A stretch of 14,213 nucleotides of DNA from a bacterium. GTDB taxonomy: Bacteria; UBP14; UBA6098; B30-G16. The notes beneath the pieces were generated by a model. It was not told the DNA's origin and did no database searches. It saw only the letters and a program-made list of their open reading frames with translations. The translations under genes were made by a program, and so were the position numbers. Numbering within the stretch: the stretch's first letter is position 1; each line of letters begins with the position of its first letter. Below, piece by piece: positions 6,649 through 14,213 of the stretch. The DNA lies in assembly GCA_030620455.1 (NCBI GenBank), contig JAUXEQ010000012.1, positions 1 through 14,213 of the forward strand. The letters are read 5' to 3'.

Positions 6649-8454
6649 ATGCATATAAATTCTACAAAAAATAAAATCATCAAGAGCTGGATGCTCTTTA
6701 TGGGTTTTTTAGCCTTCTTTTCACTTGTAATTCGTCCAGGACTTCTCAGAGCAGGTGAAGTTTGGAGCAGCGACTGGTTCCTTATATGGCAGATTATGGA
6801 CTATATCATTATCGGCTCATTTATTCTGCATACATTTTATGAATTATCAACTGCGACCAATAAGGGTGCATTTATCAAAGCCAATGCTTTTAGATTTGTG
6901 ATTCTATTCGTATTTGCGATGCAACTTCTTATAATTCTTCTTTTCTTCAATGACCCAGAAGTGATAATTTTTGCAAAAAGCCTTGGTATAGTTAACCTAA
7001 CTAAAATATATATCCTATTCGCTCAAGCATTCATATTAATAGAACTCCTAACGCAATTGGGAAGAATAAACGCTCGATTAACCTCACTTCCTCTTTCACC
7101 ACCGTTAATCTTTGTATTAAGTTTCGCTTTGGTTATAACGTTGGGAACCGTACTACTATTGCTTCCCGGTGCAATTAGTCCATCCGAAATTGGAAGTATT
7201 ACAACAAAGAACGGAATAAAATTTATAAATGCTTTATTTACCGCCGCTTCAGCAACCTGCGTTACAGGTCTCATTGTGGTTCCCACAGGCACATTCTTCT
7301 CTCGATATGGACATAATGTCATTCTCGCGTTAATTCAAATCGGTGGATTAGGTTTGATGACCTTTGCCACATTCTCTGCATTAATTCTTAGAGGTGAAAT
7401 AGGAATAAAAGAACGCGTTGTGCTTGGCGATGTAATGAACATAAGAGTTTTCAGTAAAATAAAGTCGCTTATTACTGCAATTATAGTTTTCACTTTATCT
7501 CTTGAAATTCTTGGCACGATCGCATTTTATTTCGTAACACCCTCTGTAAATCTGAGTAACCATAATCCTTTTTATTTTTCGATATTTCACGCTGTAAGTT
7601 CTTTCTGCAACGCTGGATTCTCTTTATGGAATAAGAATACGATTCAATTTGCGACAAATGCAACAGGTTCTCTCATTGTGATGACTCTTGTTGTATTGGG
7701 TGGTATAGGATTTATTGTTCTAGCAGATTTTTGGAATTACATAAAGTTACCTCCGAAAAAGAAGAGAATTAAGCAACCACATTTTAGCCTTCACTCCAAA
7801 TTTGTAATTCTCGTAACTGTTATACTTATACTATTTGGAGCCATAACCATTTACATCCTCGAACACAATAAACCAAGTATGGCAAGTCTAACAAACAACC
7901 AGCGTTGGCTTGCATCCTTTTTCCAATCTATAACGGCAAGAACAGCTGGATTCAATACAGTCAAAATTTCAACAATGACAGCGCCTGCGTTACTTATATT
8001 GATTTTTCTTATGTTTATTGGCGCATCCCCCGGTTCTACAGGTGGTGGCGTTAAAACTACTACTTTTGGATTGTTGGTTGTGGCAGTGATAAACAAGCTC
8101 AAACATAATAAGAACCTGAGATTGTTCGGAAGAAGCATCCCGTGGGTGCTTATGAATAATGCTGCATTGATAATTTTCCTTTCTCTTTCAGTTGCAATTA
8201 TAGGTTCATTTGCATTGTTAGTATTCGAACCGAAAATTGCTTTTATGGATATTTTGTTCGAACAGATGTCAGCTCTTGGTACTGTTGGATTATCCACTGG
8301 TATAACGTTCGGACTTTCTACACCCTCTAAAATCGTTATTATTATTACAATGCTTTTGGGTAGAATAGGACCTTTAACTTTTCTTTCGGCAATTATGATG
8401 AATCCCAGGAGAAGCCGACTAAAATATACCGAAGAAGACATTATGATAGGTTAA
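6649..8454 (+). CDS. trkH: TrkH/KtrB-family potassium transporter with extra N-terminal membrane module
   Basis: This inner-membrane protein is the K+-translocating subunit; some relatives couple transport to Na+ or H+. The core (residues about 148-601) has the four pore repeats with their filter glycines: CVTG207, CNAG323, RTAG434 and GTVG547. The gating loop SPGSTGGGVKTTT (460-472) follows the third pore. The core, starting LPLSPPLIFVLSF, resembles KtrB. Before it lie about 145 residues with four likely membrane helices (about 15-30, 48-66, 82-101 and 116-135), which make the protein 601 residues against about 450-480 for classic family members. ATG 6649 is used: there is a stop three codons upstream, and AAAGGG directly abuts the ATG, an unusually short spacing, so the exact start is less certain. 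It is followed after 15 bases by its partner trkA. Confidence 0.93.
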   Translation: MHINSTKNKIIKSWMLFMGFLAFFSLVIRPGLLRAGEVWSSDWFLIWQIMDYIIIGSFILHTFYELSTATNKGAFIKANAFRFVILFVFAMQLLIILLFFNDPEVIIFAKSLGIVNLTKIYILFAQAFILIELLTQLGRINARLTSLPLSPPLIFVLSFALVITLGTVLLLLPGAISPSEIGSITTKNGIKFINALFTAASATCVTGLIVVPTGTFFSRYGHNVILALIQIGGLGLMTFATFSALILRGEIGIKERVVLGDVMNIRVFSKIKSLITAIIVFTLSLEILGTIAFYFVTPSVNLSNHNPFYFSIFHAVSSFCNAGFSLWNKNTIQFATNATGSLIVMTLVVLGGIGFIVLADFWNYIKLPPKKKRIKQPHFSLHSKFVILVTVILILFGAITIYILEHNKPSMASLTNNQRWLASFFQSITARTAGFNTVKISTMTAPALLILIFLMFIGASPGSTGGGVKTTTFGLLVVAVINKLKHNKNLRLFGRSIPWVLMNNAALIIFLSLSVAIIGSFALLVFEPKIAFMDILFEQMSALGTVGLSTGITFGLSTPSKIVIIITMLLGRIGPLTFLSAIMMNPRRSRLKYTEEDIMIG

Positions 8455-8469
8455 AAAGGAGCACTATTT

Positions 8470-9138
8470 ATGAAATATATTGTTATAGGTGTCGGATTGT
8501 ATGGCAAAAGTCTTGCAACAAGACTTGTTGAACTAGGTGCGGAAGTTATCGTAGTAGATAAAAACGAGCAAACTGTTGCAGCCATACAGGATATGGTTAC
8601 TGAAGCTGTAGTTGCTGATTGCAGCGATAAGGAAGCTCTCAAAGAAGTTATAAATCGATACAAGCCAGATGGAGCAGCAGTAGGATTTGGTGAAAATTTC
8701 GATGCATCGATGTTAGTGTGTATATATCTTCGAGAACTGGGTATAACAGAAATTGTTGCTAGAACATCGAGCGAAATACAAGCGGAGATATTGCGTAGAA
8801 TAGGTATTAATTGGATTATACTTCCGGAGCAAATTATGGGCGAACGTATCGGTGAATACATTATGTTGGGTGAGAGCGAGCAAATTAAGCTTGACAGTGA
8901 AACCTCCATTGTTCGTCTTAAATTGCCCATAAATATCCATGGAAAAGTTCTTTCTGAGCTTTCTTTGAAAAAGCACGGGATAACTCCTCTTTTCGTTCAC
9001 AGAGTTTATATACAACCGGATTTGTCTAAACTCATTCCACCTTCTGAGAATCCTGAATTAGAGGAAGACGACAACTTAATTGTTATTGGCTCTCCTAGAA
9101 GAATTGCGAAGTTCATTTCACATCTTAAAAAGGAATGA
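8470..9138 (+). CDS. trkA: TrkA/KtrA-type potassium uptake regulatory subunit
   Basis: This cytoplasmic RCK protein forms the ring that gates TrkH/KtrB in response to nucleotides. Its 222 residues hold one RCK-N Rossmann domain and one RCK-C domain, the KtrA layout rather than the doubled E. coli TrkA of about 458 residues. The nucleotide loop is GVGLYG (residues 7-12), with the acidic ribose-binding Asp30 in VIVVDKNE. The motifs FDASMLVCIYLRELG (78-91), AEILRRIG and LPEQIMGERI match KtrA. The RCK-C domain spans about 135-220 and ends in a typical DDNLIVIGSPRRIAKF strand. AAGGAG lies 8 bases before the ATG. It is almost certainly cotranscribed with trkH, 15 bases upstream, and the pair is a complete uptake system. 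Confidence 0.94.
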   Translation: MKYIVIGVGLYGKSLATRLVELGAEVIVVDKNEQTVAAIQDMVTEAVVADCSDKEALKEVINRYKPDGAAVGFGENFDASMLVCIYLRELGITEIVARTSSEIQAEILRRIGINWIILPEQIMGERIGEYIMLGESEQIKLDSETSIVRLKLPINIHGKVLSELSLKKHGITPLFVHRVYIQPDLSKLIPPSENPELEEDDNLIVIGSPRRIAKFISHLKKE

Positions 9139-9372
9139 GCTTATGTTATATTAAGAGAGATGCAACCAAAACGCCTTATTTCAAACTAAATTTTTAATTT
9201 GATGACCTTTGTTGTTACAATTTCTTAGCGAATTCTTAGCGAAAACACATGTGCTTCATAATGTTATTAAAACCCAATCAAAGTCTTAAAAAGTAATTGC
9301 ATGTTGCTTTAGTAAGCCTATTTTTTCTTGATTATATGGTTTTATAATAGTATTTGACTTATTTCAAAAAAC
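9139..9372 (+). other. Intergenic spacer between trkA and gcvH
   Basis: There is no coding signal in this 234-bp AT-rich stretch. It contains an 11-bp tandem repeat (9222-9243). A TATAAT (9343-9348) about 40 bases before gcvH is a plausible -10 box but has no good -35 partner. I looked for the conserved core of a glycine riboswitch, which often precedes gcv genes, and did not find it. Only weak 4-5 bp hairpins are present, so trkA has no clear intrinsic terminator. Confidence 0.45.
9222..9243 (+). repeat. Two tandem copies of an 11-bp unit
   Basis: TTCTTAGCGAA occurs twice back to back (9222-9232 and 9233-9243) upstream of gcvH. The same 11-mer occurs again at 13494-13504 inside the second DUF3857 gene, where it encodes Phe-Leu-Ala-Lys. 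The tandem pair could be a regulator site or a simple slippage duplication. Confidence 0.5.
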
Positions 9373-9384
9373 ATGGAGGAGAAA

Positions 9385-9762
9385 ATGGTACCCGACGATC
9401 TTCGTTATTCCAGGGAACACGAATGGGTTAGAACCGAAAGGGATATAGCAATAATTGGCATAACTGAATATGCCCAAAGTGAGTTAGGCGATATTGTTTT
9501 CGTCGATCTCCCAAAGGTTGGGACAAATGTATCCGCAACCAATCCTGTGGCTACAATAGAAGCCGTAAAAGCCGTATCAGACTTTTACACACCAGTCTCT
9601 GGGGAAATTGTGGAAATCAATGAGCTTATTAATGAAGAACCGAGTATAATTAACCGAGATCCATATGGAGATGGCTGGATAGTTATTGTAAAAATGAATA
9701 AAACAGAGGAACTAGACGAACTTCTATCCCCAGAAGAATACAAAAACCTTATCGGCGAATAA
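9385..9762 (+). CDS. gcvH: Glycine cleavage system H protein
   Basis: GcvH is the small lipoyl-carrying shuttle of the glycine cleavage system. It takes the aminomethyl group from the P-protein and passes it to the T-protein. I start at ATG 9385 (MVPDDLRYSREHEWV, 125 residues), the usual family N-terminus, with GGAGG a few bases upstream. An ATG at 9373 overlaps this ribosome site and would add only MEEK. The lipoylated lysine is Lys62 in IEAVKAVSDFYTPVSGEIVEIN-type context, fully conserved. NRDPYGDGWIVIVK near the C-terminus is also typical. It is followed after 61 bases by gcvPA. gcvT and the dihydrolipoamide dehydrogenase gene are not in the window. Confidence 0.97.
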   Translation: MVPDDLRYSREHEWVRTERDIAIIGITEYAQSELGDIVFVDLPKVGTNVSATNPVATIEAVKAVSDFYTPVSGEIVEINELINEEPSIINRDPYGDGWIVIVKMNKTEELDELLSPEEYKNLIGE

Positions 9763-9823
9763 TTTCTGGAATAAATTTTTATAAGAGTATTTTAACAATT
9801 TTACCTCTAATTAAAGGTTTCTT

Positions 9824-11200
9824 ATGAATTCTTTTTCGTTTTTACCGAATACTGATGACGATAGACGTATAATGTTAGAAAAGCTTGGCTTCTCATCTAT
9901 TAGAGAGCTGCTAAAGGAAATGGTTCCCAAGGAGTTGCTTTACAAAACTGAACTTCCTATGCCAAAAGGATTATCCGAAATTGAAGTCTCGCAGATATTG
10001 GATAGACTTGCGTCAAAAAACATAGCCTCCCAAATGAAGCAATTTATTGGCGGTGGTGCCTATGACATGTTCGTTCCAGCAGCTGTAGATGAGATATCCT
10101 CAAGACCTGAGTTCTACACGGCTTATACTCCATATCAACCGGAAGTCAGTCAAGGAACACTGACAGCAGTCTTTCAATTCCAATCCATGATTGCAGGTAT
10201 AACTGGAATGGATGTTGCAAATGCATCCATGTATGATGGCGCATCCGCTGTGGCTGAGGCAGCTATTTTGGCAATACATAGAACAGGTCGAAAGAAAATT
10301 CTCGTTTCAAGTGGGATAAACCCATTTTATCTGCAAGTTATTAAATCATACATCCATGGTTACGGAGTGGAAACGATTGAAATACCTTTGTCACCGGGAA
10401 CTGAAACATGTTCACAAGGTCAAACCTGTCCCGAAACGTTGGGCAAACTTATCGACGATAACACTGCATGCTTCATACTTCAGAATCCAAATTTCTTTGG
10501 CATTATCGAAGATGGCACAATCTTTGCCGAATTAGTCCACAAAAAAGGCGCTTTATACATTATTACTATTCAAGATCCGATGAGTCTTGGAATACTAAAA
10601 CCACCTAGGGAATACGACGCAGATGTCGTATGTGGTGAGGCTCAACAGTTTGGCAACTATCTTAATTTCGGTGGTCCTTATTTGGGTTTTTTCGCTGCCA
10701 GAAAAGAATTTACTCGCCAGATGCCTGGGAGAATTGTTGGACAAACAAACGATATCGATGGAAATCGCGGATTTGTTATGACTTTTCAGACAAGGGAACA
10801 ACATATTAGACGAGCAGGAGCTACATCCAATATATGCACCAATCAACAGTTATGTGCGCTTCGAGCCACTGTATATCTCGCTCTTCTTGGCTCTAAGGGA
10901 TTCAAATATCTCTCAAAATTACTTTTCGATAGAGCTCATTATCTGGCTTCTAAATTAACCGAAATTAATAATATTTCCCTATTATACAATGGTCATTTCT
11001 TCCGAGAGTTTGCACTCGAACTACCTGTTAATGCTGAAGAGCTAATTCATTCTGCGGCTGATAGTAATTACTTACCGGGACTGGCATTAGGAAAAATATT
11101 TCCCGGAATGGATAATGTTCTTTTAACAGCAGTATCCGATAAGTATAACCGAGAAGATATGGATCGAATGGTTAAAATAATTAAAGAATGCATTAGATGA
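9824..11200 (+). CDS. gcvPA: Glycine dehydrogenase (decarboxylating) subunit 1
   Basis: This is the N-terminal half of a split P-protein, which decarboxylates glycine and loads the aminomethyl group onto GcvH. The 458 residues match the usual GcvPA length. Family landmarks are the start FSFLPNTDDDRRIMLEKLG, FIGGGAYDMFVPAAVDEI near 75-92, TPYQPEVSQGTL at 101, NASMYDGASAVAEA at 132, and NFGGPYLGFFAARKEFTRQMPGRIVG in the second half. The PLP-binding lysine is on the other subunit, GcvPB, and the active enzyme is expected to need both. gcvPB normally follows directly, but here an unrelated lipoprotein gene starts 16 bases later, so gcvPB must be elsewhere. AAAGG lies 6 bases before the ATG. Confidence 0.96.
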   Translation: MNSFSFLPNTDDDRRIMLEKLGFSSIRELLKEMVPKELLYKTELPMPKGLSEIEVSQILDRLASKNIASQMKQFIGGGAYDMFVPAAVDEISSRPEFYTAYTPYQPEVSQGTLTAVFQFQSMIAGITGMDVANASMYDGASAVAEAAILAIHRTGRKKILVSSGINPFYLQVIKSYIHGYGVETIEIPLSPGTETCSQGQTCPETLGKLIDDNTACFILQNPNFFGIIEDGTIFAELVHKKGALYIITIQDPMSLGILKPPREYDADVVCGEAQQFGNYLNFGGPYLGFFAARKEFTRQMPGRIVGQTNDIDGNRGFVMTFQTREQHIRRAGATSNICTNQQLCALRATVYLALLGSKGFKYLSKLLFDRAHYLASKLTEINNISLLYNGHFFREFALELPVNAEELIHSAADSNYLPGLALGKIFPGMDNVLLTAVSDKYNREDMDRMVKIIKECIR

Positions 11201-11216
11201 TTTACTGGAGGAGTTT

Positions 11217-13259
11217 ATGTTTAGTAATCAGAGAAAAATAATAAAAACTTTTAAGACCTTTTTCCTTGTTGTAGTCACCTTATCGATCATAACTGGTTGC
11301 GCTACCTCCACAGCAAATCGAGGGAAATTGGGGTTCGATAAACCAAAATTTAAATGTGCTCCAGCTGAACTTATGAAAAAAATTGAAAGTTCTGGAGATG
11401 AATTTACTATTTCTAATACACATGCAATTATGATCGATATTAAGGACAGCACAATTTTCGACGAGAACGGTCGAATGGACAGTTATTCTTTTAACTTAAT
11501 CAAACCCATTACAATTCAAGGTATCAGAAACTACAATAGTTTCGAATTCCCATACGATCAACAAATGATGGATGTGGAAATTATTTATGCAATGGTTATA
11601 CACCCCGACTCAACTATTGAAATTGTACCCGACAGCCTGATAATAGACAGAGTTAACAGCGCGGGTGTTGCAGAAATGGACATATATTGGACAAACCTTA
11701 GAATGAAAATCGTAAACATGCCCCAGATTCGAATGGGTGATGCTATTGCAATATCTTACGCTTATAAGTTTAAAAAGCCGTATAATGAAGGTCTGATTTC
11801 GTCTGGCGCTGGTTTTCAAAGTACAGAGTTTATGAACCACGCTGAAGAAATATTTCTAATCCCAAAATCAAAATTTGATGAAATAAATTATAAAATCTTA
11901 AATGATAACGATAGTATTGTAAAATTCTCTGAATATGATTGGAAAGATTATCATGTGTTGAAATTCGAAGTCGATTCTGTTCCTCCAATTGTTCCAGAAC
12001 CCTCTATGCCCCCTGGAAATATGTTCGTTCCGCTAATGCTCTTTTCAAACGTAGATTGGTCGGAGTATTCGAGAATGAATTGGGAAAATACCGAAGCACC
12101 TATGAAAATCACTGATCCAGAGCTTAAGTCTACCGTAAAAGCTCTCGCGGAAACGTGTAAAACGGAATACGATTCTGTTAGAGCTATAGGTCTCTTTGTT
12201 GCGCAGGACATTCGATATGTTGGGATTCAAATGGCTGACAAAGAAGGGATAACACCTCACGATGTTAACGAAACCTTCAAAGCTCGATCTGGTGTATGCA
12301 AAGATGTTGCAGCTTTGGCGGTTGCTATGCTGAGAGAAGCTGGCATTGAAGCTTATAACGTACTGATAAACGTTCAGGGATACGTTATTTACGATGTAGC
12401 AATGAACCAGTTTAATCATCAGATCGCATTAGCAAGACTTAAAGATGGGCGTGAGATTTACATCGATGTTACCGACGACGTTTGCATCGATTTATTGCCT
12501 GGTCATTACAGCAAATACGGATCCTTAGTCCTAACTGAGAAAGGCGAAAATTTAAAGTATTTTCCACTGTTCGAACCCGAGCACAATGAGGGAAAAATTA
12601 TCGCAGTAACTAAAATCGACAATGAGGGAAATCTATCGAGTAAAATTGAATATACAGGTATGGGATTGTCAGATGAGATATTACGGCAAATTGGACATTA
12701 TATTCAAACCGAAGATGATAGGAGAAGATTCATCAGCAGATTTATAACTGAAATAGACCCGAACGCTGAATTAATCGATTTCAAAATTTATCCCGATCCT
12801 GTAACCGACCTTACCGAACCTGCTAAATTCATCATCGAATATAAAATTCCTGAATATGCAGTTTTTGCAGGAGATTACCTTCTTTTTCAACCTTCTTTAG
12901 CTTCTCAGGTTTTCGATCTTCTATCAATGAATATTGATCAGGCAATCTCTTTACAGGATAGGAATCTTCCCTTAAGGCTTGTTGCACCATATCGATTAGA
13001 CATTCATGAAACGATTGAACTTACTGATGAATATGTTCTAGTGAGTTTTCCAGAATCTGCAGATATTAACAATAAGTTTTTCAAATTTGACACTAAGTAT
13101 GATATCGATGGTAAAAATGTAATTTACATAAGTAAGACAGTTCTGAGCGAAATCGACATTCCTCTCGATGATTACAACGATTTCCGTGAAGCATTCAACA
13201 ATTATAGAACATCTCGAAAGGGTATGTTGATTTTGAGTATAAAAGACCATCGTTTATAG
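11217..13259 (+). CDS. DUF3857/transglutaminase-like lipoprotein
   Basis: The 680-residue product begins with a lipoprotein signal whose lipobox IITGC puts the lipidated cysteine at Cys28. The +2 residue is Ala, so outer-membrane sorting is likely. A DUF3857 beta-rich domain covers roughly residues 65-265. A transglutaminase-like cysteine-peptidase fold follows at about 300-430, with Cys361 in RSGVCKDVAALAVAMLREAG, His401 in FNHQIA and Asp417 in YIDVTDD, so the triad is complete. The last 230 residues look like a beta-sandwich, as often follows in this family. The substrate is unknown; family members may cut or cross-link envelope proteins or only bind them. GGAGGAG precedes the ATG, which lies 16 bases after gcvPA, and a second family member follows 21 bases later. 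Confidence 0.88.
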   Translation: MFSNQRKIIKTFKTFFLVVVTLSIITGCATSTANRGKLGFDKPKFKCAPAELMKKIESSGDEFTISNTHAIMIDIKDSTIFDENGRMDSYSFNLIKPITIQGIRNYNSFEFPYDQQMMDVEIIYAMVIHPDSTIEIVPDSLIIDRVNSAGVAEMDIYWTNLRMKIVNMPQIRMGDAIAISYAYKFKKPYNEGLISSGAGFQSTEFMNHAEEIFLIPKSKFDEINYKILNDNDSIVKFSEYDWKDYHVLKFEVDSVPPIVPEPSMPPGNMFVPLMLFSNVDWSEYSRMNWENTEAPMKITDPELKSTVKALAETCKTEYDSVRAIGLFVAQDIRYVGIQMADKEGITPHDVNETFKARSGVCKDVAALAVAMLREAGIEAYNVLINVQGYVIYDVAMNQFNHQIALARLKDGREIYIDVTDDVCIDLLPGHYSKYGSLVLTEKGENLKYFPLFEPEHNEGKIIAVTKIDNEGNLSSKIEYTGMGLSDEILRQIGHYIQTEDDRRRFISRFITEIDPNAELIDFKIYPDPVTDLTEPAKFIIEYKIPEYAVFAGDYLLFQPSLASQVFDLLSMNIDQAISLQDRNLPLRLVAPYRLDIHETIELTDEYVLVSFPESADINNKFFKFDTKYDIDGKNVIYISKTVLSEIDIPLDDYNDFREAFNNYRTSRKGMLILSIKDHRL

Positions 13260-13280
13260 GTCTTATAATGGGAGACTGAT

Positions 13281-14213
13281 ATGAAAAAGATATTTTATCT
13301 GACATTAATATTAATAGCATCATCAATTTATGCAATCGATCTATCAGCAGATACAGTAATCTCCGAGGACTTGACGAAATTAATTGCACAGGTCCCCCCT
13401 GCGGAAAATTTTCCAAATGCAAATTACTATGTAATTACCGAGAGCACAGTTGTTACTCTGAGCCCCGATGGTTCATATAATAGGGAGATTTACTTCTTAG
13501 CGAAGCTATATAATTTCGCTGGGAAAAGGGAACTATCAAACTACAAAATAAATTTCAATGCCGATTTCCAGAAAGTTGAACTTATTCGCGCAAGAACCAT
13601 TAATGGCAATGCAGTTATTCCCGTTAATGAAAAATCAGTCAACGATATTTCTCATCCACATTATTCCGATGCAGCTATGTACGGTGACTTTCAACAGAAA
13701 GTCATCTCATTACCAGCAGTTTCTGAATCGTCTGTTGTCGAAATTCATGCAATTGTTAAAACCGACACAAATACTTCCCTGCCATTTGGAAAGTTAGTTG
13801 TTCTGGTTGATGAGCCCCCGACAAGGAAAAGATTTTATGAGGTTAAATTTCCAAAAGGTGTTGAATTAACTTGGAGATCCATAAGCGGAGCACCTAAACC
13901 GAGAAAAAACCCAACCAGCTTAATTTGGGAAATCACCGACTATAAAGGCGAGAATATAGAAAATAACACAACATCGTTAAGGGAAGTTTTCCCGACAATA
14001 CTATACTCCTTATCCAAAACCTGGAAGGACGAATCCGCAAAAATTTCAAAAATTACTGAACCAAAAATCGTAGTTAATGAAAAAATAAAATCAGCGACGA
14101 AAAAAATTGTAGGTGATAAAAAGGGAAAAGAAGCTATATCTGCTGTTCTTTTCTATATACAACAGAATTTCACACAGATCAATACTCGACCAGAATACTT
14201 TGGTTATGAACCC
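13281..14213 (+). CDS. Second DUF3857/transglutaminase-like exported protein, 5' part
   Basis: The frame is open for 311 codons to the right edge of the window. The start ATG 13281 has GGGAG six bases upstream. Residues 1-18 (MKKIFYLTLILIASSIYA) form a signal peptide without a lipobox cysteine, unlike the gene before it. Residues about 45-230 form a DUF3857 domain, including the run NREIYFLAKLYNFAGKREL and the Q-x-VEL-x-RAR-x-ING pattern. The final visible residues, FYIQQNFTQINTRPEYFGYEP, are the start of the transglutaminase-like domain. The catalytic Cys, His and Asp would lie beyond the window, so activity cannot be judged. It lies 21 bases after its relative, probably in the same operon, and the two may act together in the envelope. 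Confidence 0.85.
   Translation, partial: MKKIFYLTLILIASSIYAIDLSADTVISEDLTKLIAQVPPAENFPNANYYVITESTVVTLSPDGSYNREIYFLAKLYNFAGKRELSNYKINFNADFQKVELIRARTINGNAVIPVNEKSVNDISHPHYSDAAMYGDFQQKVISLPAVSESSVVEIHAIVKTDTNTSLPFGKLVVLVDEPPTRKRFYEVKFPKGVELTWRSISGAPKPRKNPTSLIWEITDYKGENIENNTTSLREVFPTILYSLSKTWKDESAKISKITEPKIVVNEKIKSATKKIVGDKKGKEAISAVLFYIQQNFTQINTRPEYFGYEP

Noticed and set aside
7851..8441. Minus-strand 196-codon open frame inside trkH
   Set aside because: It is antisense to conserved pore motifs of trkH. Its composition is the complement of membrane-helix codons, a common source of spurious open frames.
8451..8930. Minus-strand 159-codon open frame across trkA
   Set aside because: It is antisense to the well-supported KtrA-type gene and has no ribosome site or family pattern.
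9139..9372. Possible glycine riboswitch upstream of gcvH
   Set aside because: None of the conserved riboswitch core segments could be found, and no strong multi-stem structure is visible by eye.
13558..13797. Plus-strand 79-codon open frame within the last gene
   Set aside because: It is in a different frame from the DUF3857 gene, which has a signal peptide, a ribosome site and a continuous domain match over the same bases.

Overview
The window is an ordinary-looking, densely coded stretch of an AT-rich bacterial chromosome. The G+C content looks like 35-40% by eye; it was not counted. Two features point to an uncultured relative of the Fibrobacterota-Chlorobiota-Bacteroidota (FCB) group, such as a Cloacimonadota-like lineage: a secreted protein ending in a PNPFN-type C-terminal sorting domain, and a pair of exported DUF3857/transglutaminase proteins. 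This placement is an inference; there is no rRNA or other phylogenetic marker in the window. No mobile element, CRISPR array, tRNA or rRNA was seen.

The left half (1-6462) reads entirely on the minus strand. In transcription order it holds phoH (PhoH-family ATPase), an exported TPR protein, glnA (type I glutamine synthetase), a small secreted protein whose sorting domain is broken by a frameshift, dinB (DNA polymerase IV), and the start of an exported IPT/TIG-like protein that runs off the left edge. dinB starts with TTG, and a perfect GAAC-N4-GTTC dyad covers its first codons, resembling the LexA (SOS) box of Gram-positive bacteria.

The right half (6649-14213) reads entirely on the plus strand. 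It holds a trkH-trkA pair (KtrB/KtrA-like potassium uptake channel and its nucleotide-binding regulatory subunit), then gcvH and gcvPA (glycine cleavage H protein and P-protein subunit 1), then two consecutive exported DUF3857/transglutaminase-like proteins. The first of these is a lipoprotein with an intact Cys-His-Asp triad; the second is cut by the window end. gcvPB, which usually follows gcvPA, is absent here.

The two halves diverge from a 186-bp spacer (6463-6648) that carries two neighbouring inverted repeats and a consensus TATAAT box. A second spacer (9139-9372) separates trkA from gcvH and carries an 11-bp tandem repeat.

No novel multi-gene system is convincing here. The most useful observations are the frameshifted sorting domain, the putative LexA site on dinB, the operator-like dyads, the extra N-terminal membrane module of TrkH, and gcvPA packed against the transglutaminase pair without gcvPB.
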